A DNA stretch of 64,000 bases. It comes from Glandiceps talaboti (taxonomy: Eukaryota; Hemichordata; Enteropneusta; Spengelidae). The notes under the pieces were generated by a model. That model saw only the letters and a program-made list of their open reading frames with translations. It was not told the DNA's origin and searched no databases. Position numbers and translations under genes: made by a program. Shown here in pieces: positions 1 to 15,449 of the stretch (positions are counted from its first letter, which is position 1; each line of letters begins with the position of its first letter). The DNA lies in contig NC_135557.1 in NCBI RefSeq assembly GCF_964340395.1, positions 11,623,546 through 11,687,545 on the forward strand, given 5' to 3'.

Positions 1-1404
<1,404 letters not shown>

Positions 1405-1739
1405 CTTTAGACATTGGAGAGTGGTGATTTATGGACTCCGAGAACTTCCTGGTTTATGCTTGCATTATATATACTCCATTACTCATAATGGTTCAAATAC
1501 CTTTTGACAGTAACGAAGCTGTCATACAGGTAAATACAGGTTATGCTTGAGACTACAATTCATCATAGGGCCTCTGTAGCACAATGATGTTACTTTAGTA
1601 CAACAGTGACCAGCAGTTCAGAACTCTAATCCACCGGATACAGTGAGCTTCATATAATTGACTGAAACACATACACGGGTGATCAATTGACTTGATGGGT
1701 ATGCTGCGTCCGTTCACAGAACAAACGCAAATTTTGAGG

Positions 1740-1900
1740 AACTCCTGAAGTATTGATTTAAAGCTTCCCTCTCGAACAGTTGGATTGCCTGGCCATGGGT
1801 GACTGTGAGATAAAATGTGGACTGAATGTAGTCATATATCTGATGAATCGAATTCTATACAGTGTGTGGCTGTGTTTATGCGTGCAAAATAAAACGAATG
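1740..1900 (+). repeat. Degenerate SINE-like fragment
   Basis: The stretch gccatgggtgactgtgagat and the following aaaatgtggactga resemble the body of the minus-strand tRNA-derived SINE at 16771-17186. It lies inside the probable 3' UTR or flank of the first gene. Confidence 0.4.
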
Positions 1901-1919
1901 CCTAGGATAAATCCCAGCA

Positions 1920-2060
1920 AATTTTGCTTTTCAAAAAAGCTTTACCTTCCTTATTCCTTCAATCCAATTTTATGAAAGAGGGGTGGATTAATTTTGCTTT
2001 TCTAAAAAGGTTTATATTCCTTATTCCTTCAATTCAATTTTATGAAAAAGAGATGGATTA
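1920..2060. repeat. Two-copy tandem repeat, ~70 bp unit
   Basis: The unit beginning attttgctttt and ending at ggatta occurs at about 1921 and again at 1991 with a handful of mismatches. Confidence 0.75.
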
Positions 2061-3151
2061 ATTGAGAATTGTTGATATCCTCAAATAGTGTGTTTTATTT
2101 TTATTTTTAATTAATACTATAAATCTCTATTTTTGTACTCGGTTAATAGATGACAGATACTTTTTTATTCGGAATATTATGATAACTCTTATTTGTATAT
2201 ATTGCCTAAAATATTTTGATTAATATTTTTGTATAAAGAAATGATTGATAATTGGTTTAAATTGTATTCAACAAGATACTAGCTTTTCCTTTTATACATA
2301 AAATGGAAAAAGTATATTTGTTTCGCAATGGTATATTCTTGAGATAAAAAAAGACTGACAAAATGCAATATGGAACCAAAACTGCCGCTGTAGATACACT
2401 TAATTTAGAAATATTTGATATTTTCAGCTAATTCTACATATACTGTTTTATTGACAATACATATTTGTGTTATCAGTAGGTTTCAGTTTTAATATTACAT
2501 ACACTTACTGATCTAGGTTCGTTTTTAATTTTCTTAGTACATGTGGTAGGTGTTACATCATACTTTCAAGTTTGTGTTATCTCTTTCAAAAGTTTCGCTT
2601 TACACTATACAGGTGAAAATACTACAAAACAATAACCGTTATCCAAGGTTTTTAAAATTATGCATTTTTATCAGCAAATATAAAAGGAGTGTATTTAAAA
2701 AAGTGAAAACCCCAAATAGCTCAGAATGTGTTATATATATTTCCCATTCTTAGGTTATTATTTCTCATTTGAATGAGTGGATAGGAGGTAGCCAATAGTT
2801 AAATGATATTCGAAAAAATAGAAGTGAGGCTGGTATGGTTATATCTTATTTAACAAATAAGTTTCATAAAGGAAGTTGTATAAAACCGGTAAAATGAAAT
2901 GAAAATGAAATGCTTAGTTTTAGTATCAGTGTCATTTGTACGTGTTACGTTTATCAACAATTTGTTACTTTTAAAAACATGTATTCCTGGTACTTGGAAT
3001 TAATATAAAAAATAATATGTTGATTTTTTTTTTAAATAACATAAATTGCAGTATTTCATTCTACAGAGGACTAATTTTTTCATGTTTTATATCTCCTATA
3101 AATTGAAACAACCCATTTTCCATACTTATTAGCAATCTTTCCTACTCCAGA

Positions 3152-3496
3152 GTGTGGTTTATTATTATTGTTATTTTCACAACCATTGGTTTTCTTGTTA
3201 TTTTGCCAAATTACTATGCGTTGTCAATTTCTATGAAAGGGGTAAGAATAAAATTTAGTTATTTTTGCAACCTGTCGGTGCTACAATATGATTTAAATAT
3301 GAATAGATTGGTCGTCCATAATCCTTGGCCCCTACTATATGCCCCCTTTGACATGACGAACACTACCGGAGAATATACAATGTCGGCACTTTCACAATCT
3401 TTGTGTAATTTCCAATGCTGTAGTTTAGCGTCCTGTTGCTACAACTATTTCTACAAGACAAAGTGCATTTCTTTGTTTATATACCACGAAACCTAG
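3152..3496 (+). CDS. Uncertain ORF or exon with a membrane segment
   Basis: Open for 114 codons directly downstream of an acceptor-like tract (ctactccag, ending about 3150). It opens with a very hydrophobic stretch (WFIIIVIFTTIGFLVI) and later has an N-x-T sequon and a cysteine cluster. It could be the last exon of a small membrane protein or a decayed exon. No family is recognised and no neighbouring exon was found. Confidence 0.25.
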   Translation: MWFIIIVIFTTIGFLVILPNYYALSISMKGVRIKFSYFCNLSVLQYDLNMNRLVVHNPWPLLYAPFDMTNTTGEYTMSALSQSLCNFQCCSLASCCYNYFYKTKCISLFIYHET

Positions 3497-3777
3497 CACC
3501 TTTGTCAGCACACACAAATAAATTGTTAATAGTTTATCATTTGGAGGCCTGTCATTGAGTGATGTGTGTGTGTGTGTGTGTGTGCGCGCGCCGTACGTAC
3601 GTAAGTATGTGCGAGCGACCGAGCGTGTATGTGCCTATCCGGCTGTCTGTCCGGCTGTGTGTTGTGTGTTTGGTAGTGTCCGTAACATGTAGTATCAGAA
3701 ATCCAAATAACATCAGGTACAGTCAGCAAGGCTATTCATGTGAAAAAAACCTGTTCTTACGTAATTTTTCAATGTTC

Positions 3778-6333
3778 GATGATGTCAACATGAGCAACAT
3801 TGTTTTATTCGCATTCACTCAGTAGGTGTTTGTTTTGATCTCATTATAACATTGTAGCTTATATCCACGGTGCACCAACAGTAATCGGTGTGTAGTTATC
3901 GTTAGACAGGTGTCATTGGTGAGCCGGATATTGAACAGTCACCGTGTGGTAATTCCACTTTAGGTAATTTTCAAAAGATTGTGTGTGACACGAGTTGACA
4001 GGAAATACATAAATGTGGAGCACAATATATGAAACTGTTTTCGAGTGTTGTTCCATAAATAATGATGTAATAGTATGTTCTGATATAGCGCTTTCACCTA
4101 GCAGCTCAAAATAACTCAGTTATGTATTACTGACGGACGTATAACTGCACGACCACCATTTCTACATACTGACCTTCCTAGTGAAAAGACAATCTGTTAA
4201 ATCCACTGTAGGTGCATAGGTTTAATCGTTCTATGAACACATATGATTAACCGTTCCACAAATAATGACTATCCTATCAGATACCCATATGTATAACTGG
4301 GATCTCAGTAACACAATCGTGGTTCAAGTTCCGGCCAATGGATTTAGATATCACAAATAAATATCAGCAGTTGGGAGGTTTGAACCAGAAACTTGAGATT
4401 ACACGAGCCATTTTATAATCATGAATCCAAATTTTACTAGAGTTGTTCTTTATCCTACTCTTACTACTTGCTAAAATCGTGACAAAAAAGAATCAAAGAA
4501 ACAAACAATCACACAAACAAACAAACAAACAAACAAACAAACAAACAAACAAACCCCTAAAACCAAACAAACAAACAAACAAACAAACAAACAAACAAAC
4601 AAACAAACAAACAAACAAAAACAATGGATTAGATAGTGCATTTTCTTTTAGAATTATATTTCCATGTCTTTATCAATTTCGGGTACACAGAGATGACGGT
4701 ATTTTCAACTCTTTGAATTTCCTATTAAAAGTCATTGTCACATAATGTTACTCTATACATTTGTGTATGTTAAGCTGTACTCAGATGTATAATTATGTGC
4801 ATGTAATAGAGATTGCATTGAAGAGTTGTGCTTATAAAGAGGTGAAGTACACTGGAAGAAAACCAGGAAACTGAAGTTCAAAATATGATGTAGGTGAACG
4901 ACACAATCTCTCATAACCTCCGCCACAATTACACTAATCTAACAACAGTTAACACCAAACATATCTTACTTAATGTTAACTGTAATTAGTGGAATGGCGG
5001 GAAATGAAAATTGTATTAATACATATATGAAATTTCCATCAGATTGACGTGTTTTTTGATAGGCTTGGTATTTAAAGCTTACGTTACGACGTAACACATT
5101 GCCGCCACACCACTACATTTGTAAAGCACTACTGAAGAATTGTAATATCGCCCTCTATCCTGTAAAGACACTGTACGTTGTGTTGATTTTCTCTTTGTTA
5201 CTCGTGTTAGATGAACTTCAACACGCCCCACGAACGTTTATATCGGCTTAAACCAGATGACCAAAAATACAGAATGTAATTGACTAAAACCGTGTTAGTT
5301 GCATGTGTTAAAACGTCTGTTAACCTATGTTGAATGTATATATATTTACTCTATTAATTTATCTGAATGGTTGGGACCGAGAGTTCAAAGAGGTCAGGCA
5401 GTAGGTCAGTAGTAATAAACTACACGTCAAAGAAATTGCCTCTGCTTGCAAATAAGAACCACATAACTAAATAAATCCTAGGGGATATTTAGTTCATTTT
5501 CCTTATGCGTACACAAAACATTGGTCATAGATACTGTACATACGAAAATCCTCACCACATACATGGCAGGATTTTGGTGATGTAATTCATGGATGTTTGG
5601 CTAGCACCATTTGTCCAATTAGGCGCCTGTTTGTCAGTTTATATTTCCGTCTGAATGAACAATCTCTTTAGTAGATTTTGTTTAACCCTTGCCTGTACAT
5701 CCATGGTCTTGTTGTGTATATTGTTGAACTTATTTGACTGTTAGTTTTACTTGGAATTCGAGTTCATTACAAATGGAAAATATACAGGGAATTTATTTCA
5801 GATACCTTACAGTGTATTATAGTATGCTATTTCTTGCTTTTTGTGTTGTCGATATTTTAAGGAATTAATGCTGTCTTGATCCGTCCATGTAAATAGTTTG
5901 TTCACCTTAGTTGTCGTTTAAGCATTAACATATCGTGTTACTGTCGTGACTTTTATCAATAGGTTAACATGAAAGGTGAACTCTACAGACCGAGAGGTCA
6001 AACCGATGATGTCATATTTGATTAGTCATTCAACAGGTGTTTTAAAACAACCCCATTTCAAGGGTCAGTAATAATTCTAATAATAGCTGCATGGAGACAT
6101 GAATTTATTAGCAGCAAACAAAACCAGTTAATATGGTAATTTGAGTTGTAGTTGATTATCTTAGATAATCATAATTGATATGGCAATTCAATTGACAATT
6201 GCAATACCAAATGATTACTGTTTTTTAAGTGACTCCACTTGTCACTATTTATCCCAAATATCACTGACATTGTTTCAGTCATATCTTCTACCTTTCTGTT
6301 TGATGTTATCTTATGATGCGGTGGTGATGATAA

Positions 6334-6369
<36 letters not shown>

Positions 6370-7810
6370 CGTTCTGCTTTTCTCAACGTCGGCTGGCTCA
6401 ATTTAAATTTAGTACACATTAACTTTCGTGGCTTCTTTCGAACGTTCTCCCTGAATATTAAGATACAAGAAACAATGAAAGAACAGGTACATACAACTTA
6501 TATGATGTAGTTTCTACAAAAATTCATTATTGTGTAATTGTTAGTAATTAAAACACATCCAAAGAATGTTTTAAAGTACACTCAGTAGGATTGAAAAAGC
6601 AATCAAGAAGGGAGGAGGACAGATTAAATGAAAGGAGAAATGGAATAAAAGAAGATTTTGTCAGCTTCCAAAAATGGCATACAGCAACAACAACAATGAT
6701 ATTCCCGAGTGAATAAACCAAAGAATTAGCATATGGACAGAATAGTGATAGCAACAACGAGTCTGAGATAAACGCAACGATGAAGGAATAATTAATAAAC
6801 ACCATATATTGTCTTTGTTTAGTTATTTACCTATCTTTGATATTGATGTGATTGTATATGTAGTGTTTTTATTTGATATTAAAGACACAAAATGGCTTTA
6901 GAACATTTTTTTAAAATTGTAAATTGATTCCAATACCGCCCTCTATAATTTTTTATGACAAGACACGTCATGTTTGAGAGACTGTGACTTGGGCGTGATA
7001 TTTCACAATAAAAGTGTTGTCTAGCTTGTCAAATACAATACTTACAGTAAGTCACTGATGAAAGCATGGAATATATCATAGTTCTAAAATCGTTGTGCAT
7101 TAGCTTGTAGCCGTTAATCCCAGATGAATTACATGTAGAACCTAACTTTCATTTAGTTACGTGAGTATTCAACTTGTTACATTTTAGTGAAATGCCACGT
7201 AGACACACTATATCTACACTAACTCTATTACTTCAACTGAATAGTTCAGACCGAGAGTTCTGCAAGGTTAGGTCAATCACAATACTTTATACGTTTGTCG
7301 AATATTTACTGTAGACTTAGTCAATATAAAATGGCGGCTACATTAGTTGTTTTAACTGTTTTCCAACTATTTCTAAATAATTATCTCCGTTTAATGATCC
7401 TATTGGAACACCGTTGATGGCGCACTTACAAAATATTACGTTCCTCACTGTGTACTGGTCGTTTAAATTACCTTAAAGGTGCACGGCATAGGCTGAAAGG
7501 TCAAACCAATGACATCAGATAACTGCACATCGCAATTTTTACATTGACAAGTAACTGTTTATTCCATGCTTTACAGAATTTTCTAGGTTTCTATATATGT
7601 ATGAAAAAAACCTAGTCGAACAATTCCTGTATTGACACATATAATTTACATGTAAGTGGCGTAAAATTGAATGAACGTAAACAAATACTGTGGCCATTTC
7701 ACACTGCACTGTTGCGAGTTCTGCATATATTGCAGTCAAATTGATAAAATAGTAGTGTGGGACTGTCGTGATCTCGACCTCGGTGATACAGACCGAAATA
7801 TCAAGCCGAT
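3778..7810 (+). repeat. ~4 kb tandem repeat unit, copy A
   Basis: Starts at gatgatgtcaacatgagcaa. The same order of sequence recurs 4030 bp later (start of copy B at about 7811) with roughly 90% identity by eye. It contains (CAAA)n at 4515-4620, (CTGT)n at 6332-6369, a DR3-like motif at 5382-5396 and no convincing exon. Confidence 0.85.
4515..4620. repeat. (CAAA)n microsatellite
   Basis: Long run of acaaacaaac, interrupted once by cccctaaaac. Copy B has the same tract decayed (8562-8670). Confidence 0.95.
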
Positions 7811-10385
7811 GATGTCAACATGAGCAACATTGTTTGATTTGCATTCAATCAGTAGGTGTTTGTTTTGACCTTGTTATAACATCGTGAGCTTGTACCCACG
7901 GTGCACCAACAGTAATCGGTGTGTAGTTATCATTTGGCAGGTGCCATTGGTGAGCAGGATATTGAACAGTCACCGTGTGGTAATTCTACTTTAAATAATT
8001 TTCAAATGATTATATGTGACACATGTAAATATGAAATACATAAATCAGGAGCACAATAGATGATACTGTTTTCGAATGTTGTTTAACCCGTCACTTCCAT
8101 AAATAATGATGAAATGGTATTTTATGATATAGCGCTTTCACACATCAGCTCAAAATAACTCACAATCATTTACTACTGACGGACGGAAAACTGCACGACC
8201 ACCATTTCTACATACTGATCTTCCTAGTGAAAAGACAATCTGTTGAATCCCCTGTAAGTGCATAGGTTTAATCGTTCTATGAACACATATGATTATTCGT
8301 TCCACAAATAATGACTATCCTAATCCTATCAGATACCGATATGTATAACTGGGATCCCAGTAACACAATCGTGGTTCAAGTTCCGGCAAATTGATGTAAA
8401 TATCACAAACAAATCTCAGCAGTTGGGAGGCTTGAACCAGAAACTTGAGATTACACGAACCATTTTATAATCACGAATCCAAATTTTACTAGAGTTGTTC
8501 TTTATCCTACTCTTAAGACTTGCTAAAATCGTGACAAAAAAACGATCAAAGAAACAAACAATCACACAAACAAACAAATAAACAAATAAACAAACAATCC
8601 CACCACCCCCCCCCCAAAAAAAAAAAAAAGAAAGAAAAAAAACACACACCCAAACAAACAACAAAAAAAACAATGGATTAGATAGTGCATGTTCTTTTAG
8701 AATTATATTTCCATGTCTTTATCAATTTCGGGTACACAAAGGTGACGGTATTTTCAACTCTTTGAATATCCTCTTAAAAGTCGTTGTCACATAATGTTAC
8801 TCTGTACATTTGTGTATGTTAAGCTGTACTCAGATGTATAATTGTATGCATGTAATAGAGATTGCATTGACGAGTTGTGCTTATAAAGAGGTGAAGTACA
8901 CTGGAAGAAAACCAGGAAACTGAAGTTCAAAATATGATGTAAGTGAACGACAAAATCTTTCATAACCTCCGCCACAATTACACTAATCTAACAACAGTTA
9001 ACACCAAACATATCTTACTTAATGTTAACTGTAATTAGTGGAATGGCGGTAAATGAAAATTGTATTAATACATATATGAAATTTTCATCAGATTGACGTG
9101 TTTTTGATAGGCTTGGCATTTAAAGCTTACGTTACGACGTAACACATTGCCGCCACACCACTACACTTGTAAAGCACTACTGGAGAATTGTACTATCGCC
9201 CTCTATCCTGCAAAGACACTGTACGTTGTGATGATATTCTCTTTGTCACTCGTGTTAGATGAACTTCAACACGCCCCATGGACGTTTATATCGGCTTAAA
9301 CCAGATGACCAAAAATACAGAATATAACTGACTACAACCGTGTTAGGTTAGTTACATGTGTTAAAACGTCTTTAAACCTACGCTGAAAGCATATATATTT
9401 ACTGTGTTAATTTATCTGAATGGTTGGGACCGAGAGTTCAAAGAGGTCAGGCAGTAGGTCAGTAGTAATGAACTACACGTCAAAGAAATGGCCTCTGCTT
9501 GCAAATAAGAACCACATAACTAAATAAATCCTAGGGGATATTTAGTTCATTTTCCTTATGCGTACACAAAACATTGGTCATAGATACTGTACACACGTAA
9601 ATCTTCACCACTCACGTGGCAGGATTTTGGAGATGTAATTCTTCGATGTTTGGCTAGCACCATTTGTCTAATTAGGCGTCTGTTTGTCAGTATATATTTC
9701 CGTCTGAATGAACAATCTCTTTAGTAGATTTTGTTTAACCCTTGCCTGTTCATCCATGGTCTTGTTGTGTATATTGTTAAACTTATTTGACCGTTAGTTT
9801 TACTTTGAATTCGAGTTCATTACAAATGGAAAATATACAGGGAATTTATTTCAGATACCTTACAGTGTATTATAGTATGCTATTTCTTGTTTTTGTGTGT
9901 TGTCGATATTTTAAGGAATTAATGCTGTCTTGATCCGGTCCATCTAAATAGTTTGTTCACCTTAGTTGTCGTTTAAGCATTAACATATCGTGTGACTGTC
10001 GTGACGTCTATCAATAGGTTAACATGAAAGGTGAACTCGACAGACCGAGAGGTCAAACCGATGATGTCATATTTGATTAGCCATTCAACAGGTGTTTTAT
10101 ATAGCAACCCCATTTCAAGTCAGTAATAATTCTAATAATAGCTGCATGGAGACATGAATTTATTAGCAGCAAGCAAACCCAGTTAATATGGATTTTGAGT
10201 TGTAGTTAATTATCTTAGATAATCATAATTGATATTGCAATTCAATTGACAATTACAATACCAAATGATTAGTTTTTTTAGTGACTCCACTTGTCACAAT
10301 TTATCCCAAATATCACTGGCATCGTTTTAGTCATCTCTTCTATCTTTCTGTTTGCTGTTATCTTATGATGCGGTGGTGATGATAA

Positions 10386-10425
<40 letters not shown>

Positions 10426-11899
10426 CGTTCTGCTTTTCTCAACGTCGGCTGGCTCAATTCAAATTTAGTACACATTAATTTTCGTTGTTTCTTTCGAACG
10501 TTCTCCCTGGAAATTAAGATACAATAACCAATGAAAGAACAGGTACACACAACTTATAGGATGTAGTTTCTACAAAAATTCATTATTGTGTAATTGTTAG
10601 TAATTAAAACACGTCCTAGAATGTTTTAAAGTACACTCTGACAGTAGGATAGAAAAAGCAATCGAGAAGGGAGGAGGACAGATTAAATGAAAGGAGAAAT
10701 GGAATGAAAGAAGATTTTGTCAGCTTCCCAAAAAAGACATACAGCAACAACAACAATGATAATCCCGAGTGAATAAACCAGAAAATTAGCATATGGACAG
10801 AATAGTGATAGCAACGCAACAACGAGTCTTAGATAAACGCAACAATGAAAGAATAATTAATACACACTATATATTGTCATTGTTTAGTTATTCACCGATC
10901 TATGGTATTGATGTGATTGTATATGTAGTGTTTTTATTTGATATTAAAGACATACAATGGCTTTAGAACATTTTTTTAAAACTATAAATTGATTCCAATA
11001 CTGCCCTCTATACTTTTCATGCCAAGACACGTCAAGAGACTGTGACTTGGGCGTGATATTTCACAATAAAAGTGCTGTCTAGCTTGTCAAAGACAATACT
11101 TACAGTAAGTCACTGATGAAAGCATGGAATATATCATAGTTCTAAAATCGTTGTGCATTAGCTTGTAGCCGATAATCCCAGATGAATTACATGTAGAACA
11201 TAACTTTCATTTAGTTACGTGAATATTCAACTTGTTAAATTTTATTGAAATGCCACATAGACACACTCTATGTAGACTCACTTTATGTAGACTCACTCTA
11301 TTACTTCAACTGAATAGTTCAGACCGAGAGTTCTGCAAGGTTAGGTCAATCACAATACATTATACGTCAGTCGAATATTTACTGTAGACTCAGTCAATAT
11401 AGAATGGTGGCTGCGCTAATTATTTGTAACTTTTTTCCAACCACTTCTAAATGATTATCTTCGTTTAATGATCCTATTGGAACAACTTTGATGGCGTACT
11501 TACAAATATTGCATTCCTCACTGTGTACTGTCGTTACGTTTACCTTAAATGTGCATGACATAGACTAAAAGGTCAAACCAATTACGTCAGCGATAACTGC
11601 ACGTCGATATTTTTACATTGACAGGTAACTGTTTGTTCCACGTTTTGCAGAGTTTTCAACCTAGGTTTCTATATATGGTATGGAAAAAAAACCTAGTCGA
11701 AAAATTCCTGTATTGACACTTATAATTTACATGTAAGTGGTGTAAAATTGAATGAACGCAAACAAATGTTGTGGTCATTTCACACTGCACTGTTGCGAGG
11801 TCCGCAGATATTGCTGTCAAACTGATAAAATAGTAGTGTGGGACTGCCATGATCTCTACTGGTTGACCTCGGTGATACATACCAAAATATCAAGCCGAT
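7811..11899 (+). repeat. ~4 kb tandem repeat unit, copy B
   Basis: Collinear with copy A over its whole length, including the flanking motif cagaccgagaggtcaaaccg at about 10042 (about 5991 in copy A), the (GTCT)n tract at 10388-10424, and the block from 6548-6805 repeated at 10616-10822. Non-coding. Confidence 0.85.
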
Positions 11900-13840
11900 G
11901 ATGTCAACACGAGCAACATTGTTTGATTTGCATTCAATCAGTAGGTGTTTGCTTTGACCTCATTATAACATCGTTAGATTATACACACGGTGCACCAACA
12001 GTAATCGGTGTGTACTTATTTTTCGGCAGGTGTCATTGGTGAGCCAGATATTGTACAGTCACCGCGTGGTAATTCCATTTAAGATAATTTTCAAATGATT
12101 ATATGTGACACAAGTAAATATGAAATACATAAACCAGGAGCACAATAGGTGATACTGTTTTCGAAATTTTGTTTTATACTTCCATAAATAATGATGTTAT
12201 TGCATCTTATGATATTACTCTTTCACACATTAGCTAAAAATAACTCACAGTTATTTAATAAAATGTACAACTGAACGACCATCATTTCTACGTACAACTG
12301 AACGGCCATCATTTCTACATACTGACCATCCTAGTGAAAAGAAAATCTAATAAAACCTCTATGCACACATATGATTACTCGTTCCACAAATAATGACTAT
12401 CCTATCAGATACCCTTATGTATGATTGGTATTTCAGGAACACAATCATGGTTCAAGTTCCAACCAATGGATTTAGTTATCACAAATACATTTCAGCAGCT
12501 GGGAGGTTTGAATCAGATATATAAAAAGCACACGAGCCATTTGATAATCATGATTCCAAATTTTACTAAAATTGTTCATCATCCTAGTCTTAACACTCGC
12601 TAAAATCGTGACATACGAAACGATCAAACAAAAATACAAAAGAAAACACGAAAAAGGCAGGTTTGGGTAGTACTTTATTATACAATTTATATTTCCATAT
12701 CGTTATCAATTTCAGGTACATACAGATGACGGTATTTTAAACTCTTTAAATTTTCTCTTTAAAAGAGTCACTGTAACTTAATGTTATGGATTGCCTTTAC
12801 GTTTTTGTGTGTCGAATTATACCAAGACGTATAATTTTGTACACGTAATAGAGATTGCACTGCCATGTTGTGCTTATAAAGAGGTGAAGTACACTGTAAG
12901 AAAACCAGGAAACTGAAGCAAAAAAAAAATACGATGTAGGTGAACGACAAAATCTCTTATAACCTCCACCACAATTACACCAACCTACCAACAGCTAACA
13001 CCAAACATATCTTACTTAATGCTAATTGTAACTAGTGGATTGGCGGGAAATAAAAATTGCATTAATGTACACAAGATATGATGCCAGGAAAGATTGACGT
13101 GTGTTTGATAGTCGGGGTATTTACAGCTTTACTCTGCATTACGACGTAACACATTGCCATCACACCACTATATGTGACAACGCTAATACAGAATTATATC
13201 TCCCCCTTTCCTTCAAAAGACATGGTTTTGATGTTTTTCCTCTACAATTTATGTGCCATTACATGAAATTAAAAACGCCCCTTGTAGGTTTATATTGGCT
13301 TAAACCAGACGATCAAAAATACAGAATATAATCGACTAAAACCGTGTTAGTTTAGTTGCTTGTTTCAAACGTCTGTAAACCTATGTTGAAAGCATATAAA
13401 TTTACTCTGTTAATTTCTGTACATTGTTGGGACAGAGAGTTTAAAGAGGTCAGGTACTACTGGGTCAGTGAAACTACCCGTCAAAAAAATGGCCTCAACT
13501 TACAAATAAGAACCACATAACTAAACAAGCTTTCGTGCCCTAAACGGTATTAAGTCCTATATCCTTATGCGTACACCAACAATTGCTCAATTATATTGGT
13601 CATAGACAACGGTATAGACGGAAATCCTCACTACTTACGTGGCCGGATGTGGGAGATGTAATTCATGGATGTTTGACTAACACCCTTTGTCCAATTAGGC
13701 AATCTGTTTGTCAGTATATATTTCTGTCTGAATGACCCACCTCTTTAGTAGATGTTGTTTTTTAAACCGTTCTCACTTCAGTCTTTTGCCTTGCTATGTA
13801 TATTGTTGACCTAATTTGATATATAGGGTTACTTGTAATT
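11900..13840 (+). repeat. ~4 kb tandem repeat unit, copy C (partial, more diverged)
   Basis: Begins with the same gatgtcaac...gagcaacattg segment and follows copies A and B for about 1.9 kb. Collinearity fades near tatattgttgacctaatttg (about 13800). Non-coding. Confidence 0.75.
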
Positions 13841-14083
13841 TTGCCATTGGAACCAAATACACTTGTAACCCGGCCGTAACACAGATATAGCACTGAAAGG
13901 TTCAGGCCGTGAGTTAAGAAGAGTTTGATCAGCGACAATCATTCATTGTCAGGTAATGTTCACAGTATGTAAATCTAGTGGTGAAAATATATTGCTTTAG
14001 AAATTACTACTTATTTTACTGGACAATTTCAGCTATAGCCACCACGTCCTTTCTGCCTAGATTCTGATTCCAGGCACAGTTCG

Positions 14084-14266
14084 AGATACAAATACAAATA
14101 CAAATACAAATACAAATACAAATACAAATACAAATACAAATACAAATACAAATACAAATAAAAAGTTTCAATAGTTCCAACTTTTAGTATGTGTTCTGAT
14201 TCCAGGCACAGTTCGAGATACAAATACAAATACAAATACAAATACAAATACAAATACAAATAAAAA
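14084..14266. repeat. (CAAATA)n compound minisatellite
   Basis: Two runs of (caaata)n, each preceded by gattccaggcacagttcgag and followed by aaaagtttcaatagttccaa. The array has therefore been duplicated as a cassette of about 140 bp. Confidence 0.9.
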
Positions 14267-14339
14267 GTTTCAATAGTTCCAACTTTTAGTATGTGTTTTG
14301 TTTATTACCTAGCCACTGTGCCACCAGTGAAGGATTTCA

Positions 14340-15440
14340 AGAGATATTGATTGTTAGGACCGAGAGTTCAAAAAGGTCGAGTTTAAGCTAAATAATTGTA
14401 TTTACAATGTGCACAGATTTAGTTATTTTAAGTGTAAATGTCCACTTCAAACATTGCGACTTCCGTTGTCAGCCACGCTGAATGTTTCATTAATTCCAAA
14501 ACAACTATTAGTAATTACTTGGGAAAAACGGTATGCATACGTTGTTGGTTGGGTAATCTTTGGATGGGATATCAGACTATAATTTGACAGCTTCACTTTA
14601 TCCTTCTGTTTATAAATCATAGTAAGGTCATATTTTGTGGACATAAGCTGTCATTTGATTTTACGTGAACCATTACCTTTTAGGGCAACTCAAGTAACCT
14701 CGTGCAGTTCAATGAATAATCGGAAGAGTGTTGTTGTTTTAATTTAATGCAAATAATGCCGAGAAATATGAAAAGTAGCTAAACAATGTGATAGCACCAT
14801 TGCTCTTCAAGTTTTCCTGTAATTAGTTATTATTCGACACTGCTGATGTTGTCATCTGAGAAAAATGCTATTCGCGAAATGCAGCTGAGGGTTCACTGTG
14901 ACCTCGAATATTAGACAGTTGTATTCCGTCATTGGTAGGAGTAAGTATACAGATCTGAATCAAATGGATGTGAATGCGAGGTCATGATGTCACAATGTTC
15001 ATAGGTCACAACTCACATTGACCGTTAAGAAACACATGGGTTATTTACGATATATCTCTCTCCGATTTTATGGTATTTCTGTGATGTTATATCAAACCTG
15101 TGGTGATTGTATGGAGAAATATACCACATCTATAGGAGTCCCTTTGTGTTATACATTCCCCTATCCTATGATGTAGTTTTCTCACGAGACAAACAGGTAA
15201 TTACCTCACATCCACATGATTTATTACGGAGGAATTCATAGCATATTGTCATGAATGCTAAAGTTTGGTTTTGAAAGATGGGTGTCTGTCTACTTGTAAT
15301 CGAGGACTAGGGTAAGTGACACATCTAACTACAAAACTAGTTTACTTGACTGATGTTACCAATAGTTTGTATGTATTAGTTGGTATCTACTGTTTACATG
15401 TACAGGATATTAGTCAATATGTTGTAGTGATACAGCTGCC
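14340..15440 (+). repeat. Family-block flank, copy I
   Basis: Collinear with about 41030-42430 and 49990-51310. Shared landmarks include gaccgagagttcaaaaaggt, the stretch around ggatgggatatcagactata, a segment with attcccc/gagacaaacaggt, and ctgccataac at the end. No coding exon is seen in the flank itself. Confidence 0.7.
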
Positions 15441-15449
15441 ATAACGGGG

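Larger units (their letters stand above)
1405..3777. other. 3' flank and intergenic sequence
   Basis: AT-rich. A polyadenylation-type AATAAA lies at 1888-1893. The stretch holds a short tandem duplication (1920-2060), a degenerate SINE-like piece (about 1560-1900), an uncertain ORF (3152-3496) and a TG-rich stretch at about 3560-3600. Nothing else coding is seen. Confidence 0.6.
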
